Positions 5,808-5,873 of a stretch of DNA of 5,873 bases are shown one piece after another. Source of the DNA: Sporomusa sp. (GTDB taxonomy: Bacteria > Bacillota_C > Negativicutes > Sporomusales > Sporomusaceae); contig JAQSXM010000237.1 of the NCBI GenBank assembly GCA_029256645.1, positions 1-5,873 of the forward strand. The letters run 5' to 3'. The position numbers were made by a program, and so were the translations under genes. The notes under the pieces were generated by a model. That model saw nothing but the letters and a program-made list of their open reading frames with translations. It made no database searches and was not told where the DNA came from. Each line of letters opens with the position of its first letter. The stretch's first letter is position 1.

Positions 5808-5836
5808 TTTACAACGAATAATATTGTCGTGTTCAA
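5808..5836 (-). promoter_or_regulatory. Candidate promoter of the structured RNA and 49-codon gene
   Basis: On the minus strand TTGAAC (5836-5831) and TGTAAA (5813-5808) are separated by exactly 17 nt. Each matches the sigma-A consensus at four of six bases. The predicted start, around 5801, falls at the first base of the structured RNA's closing stem, and this agreement is the main support for the call. Confidence 0.45.
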
Positions 5837-5860
5837 ATTTGACATTAAGGAGCTTTTAGA

Positions 5861-5873
5861 TTGACACAAGATA
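5861..5873 (+). CDS. Possible start of a plus-strand gene, cut by the window edge
   Basis: AAGGAG (5847-5852) is followed after 8 nt by TTG ACA CAA GAT, which would begin a protein MTQD. Only four codons are visible, so no function can be given. The same TTGACA is also a perfect -35 hexamer and may be a promoter element instead. If it is a gene, it is divergent from everything else in the window. Confidence 0.3.

Overview
This window looks like a piece of a Bacillota chromosome. Strong GGAGG-type ribosome sites, short intergenic gaps and the run rluB / HI0933-family flavoprotein / aroF / aroA point to Clostridia or Negativicutes. My preference for Negativicutes is an inference from the gene set, not a proof. 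Every confidently called gene is on the minus strand, so transcription runs from right to left.

Right end (about 5250-5873). This is the least ordinary part. A plausible minus-strand promoter (5808-5836) sits just before a roughly 130-nt sequence (5672-5800) that folds into a closed multi-stem RNA. Two positions would be C·A mismatches on the plus strand but are U·G wobbles on the minus strand, so the RNA is probably read leftward. About 30 nt after it lies a good ribosome site and a 49-codon gene for a one-helix membrane protein (5479-5628). The RNA's closing-stem strand can instead pair perfectly (8 bp) with bases flush against that ribosome site, which is the layout of a translational riboswitch. 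I cannot assign it to a known class. After the small gene's stop, the -1 frame stays open for 26 more codons with protein-like content. A second promoter-like pair and a strong hairpin follow. At the extreme right edge a plus-strand gene may begin (ribosome site, then TTG at 5861).

Middle (3100-5123). A small unrecognised ORF ends inside the ribosome site of a ferredoxin-reductase/PyrK-like flavoprotein with an extra N-terminal cysteine domain. It is followed by rluB (23S rRNA pseudouridine synthase, TTG start). A clear intrinsic terminator closes this unit.

Left (1-3064). An HI0933/YhiN-family flavoprotein, an unrecognised single-helix membrane-anchored protein, a complete type I-beta DAHP synthase (aroF) and the first 20 codons of EPSP synthase (aroA) form a probable operon. 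AroF catalyses the first step of the shikimate pathway and AroA the penultimate step to chorismate. The flavoprotein and the anchored protein have no evident link to that pathway beyond position.
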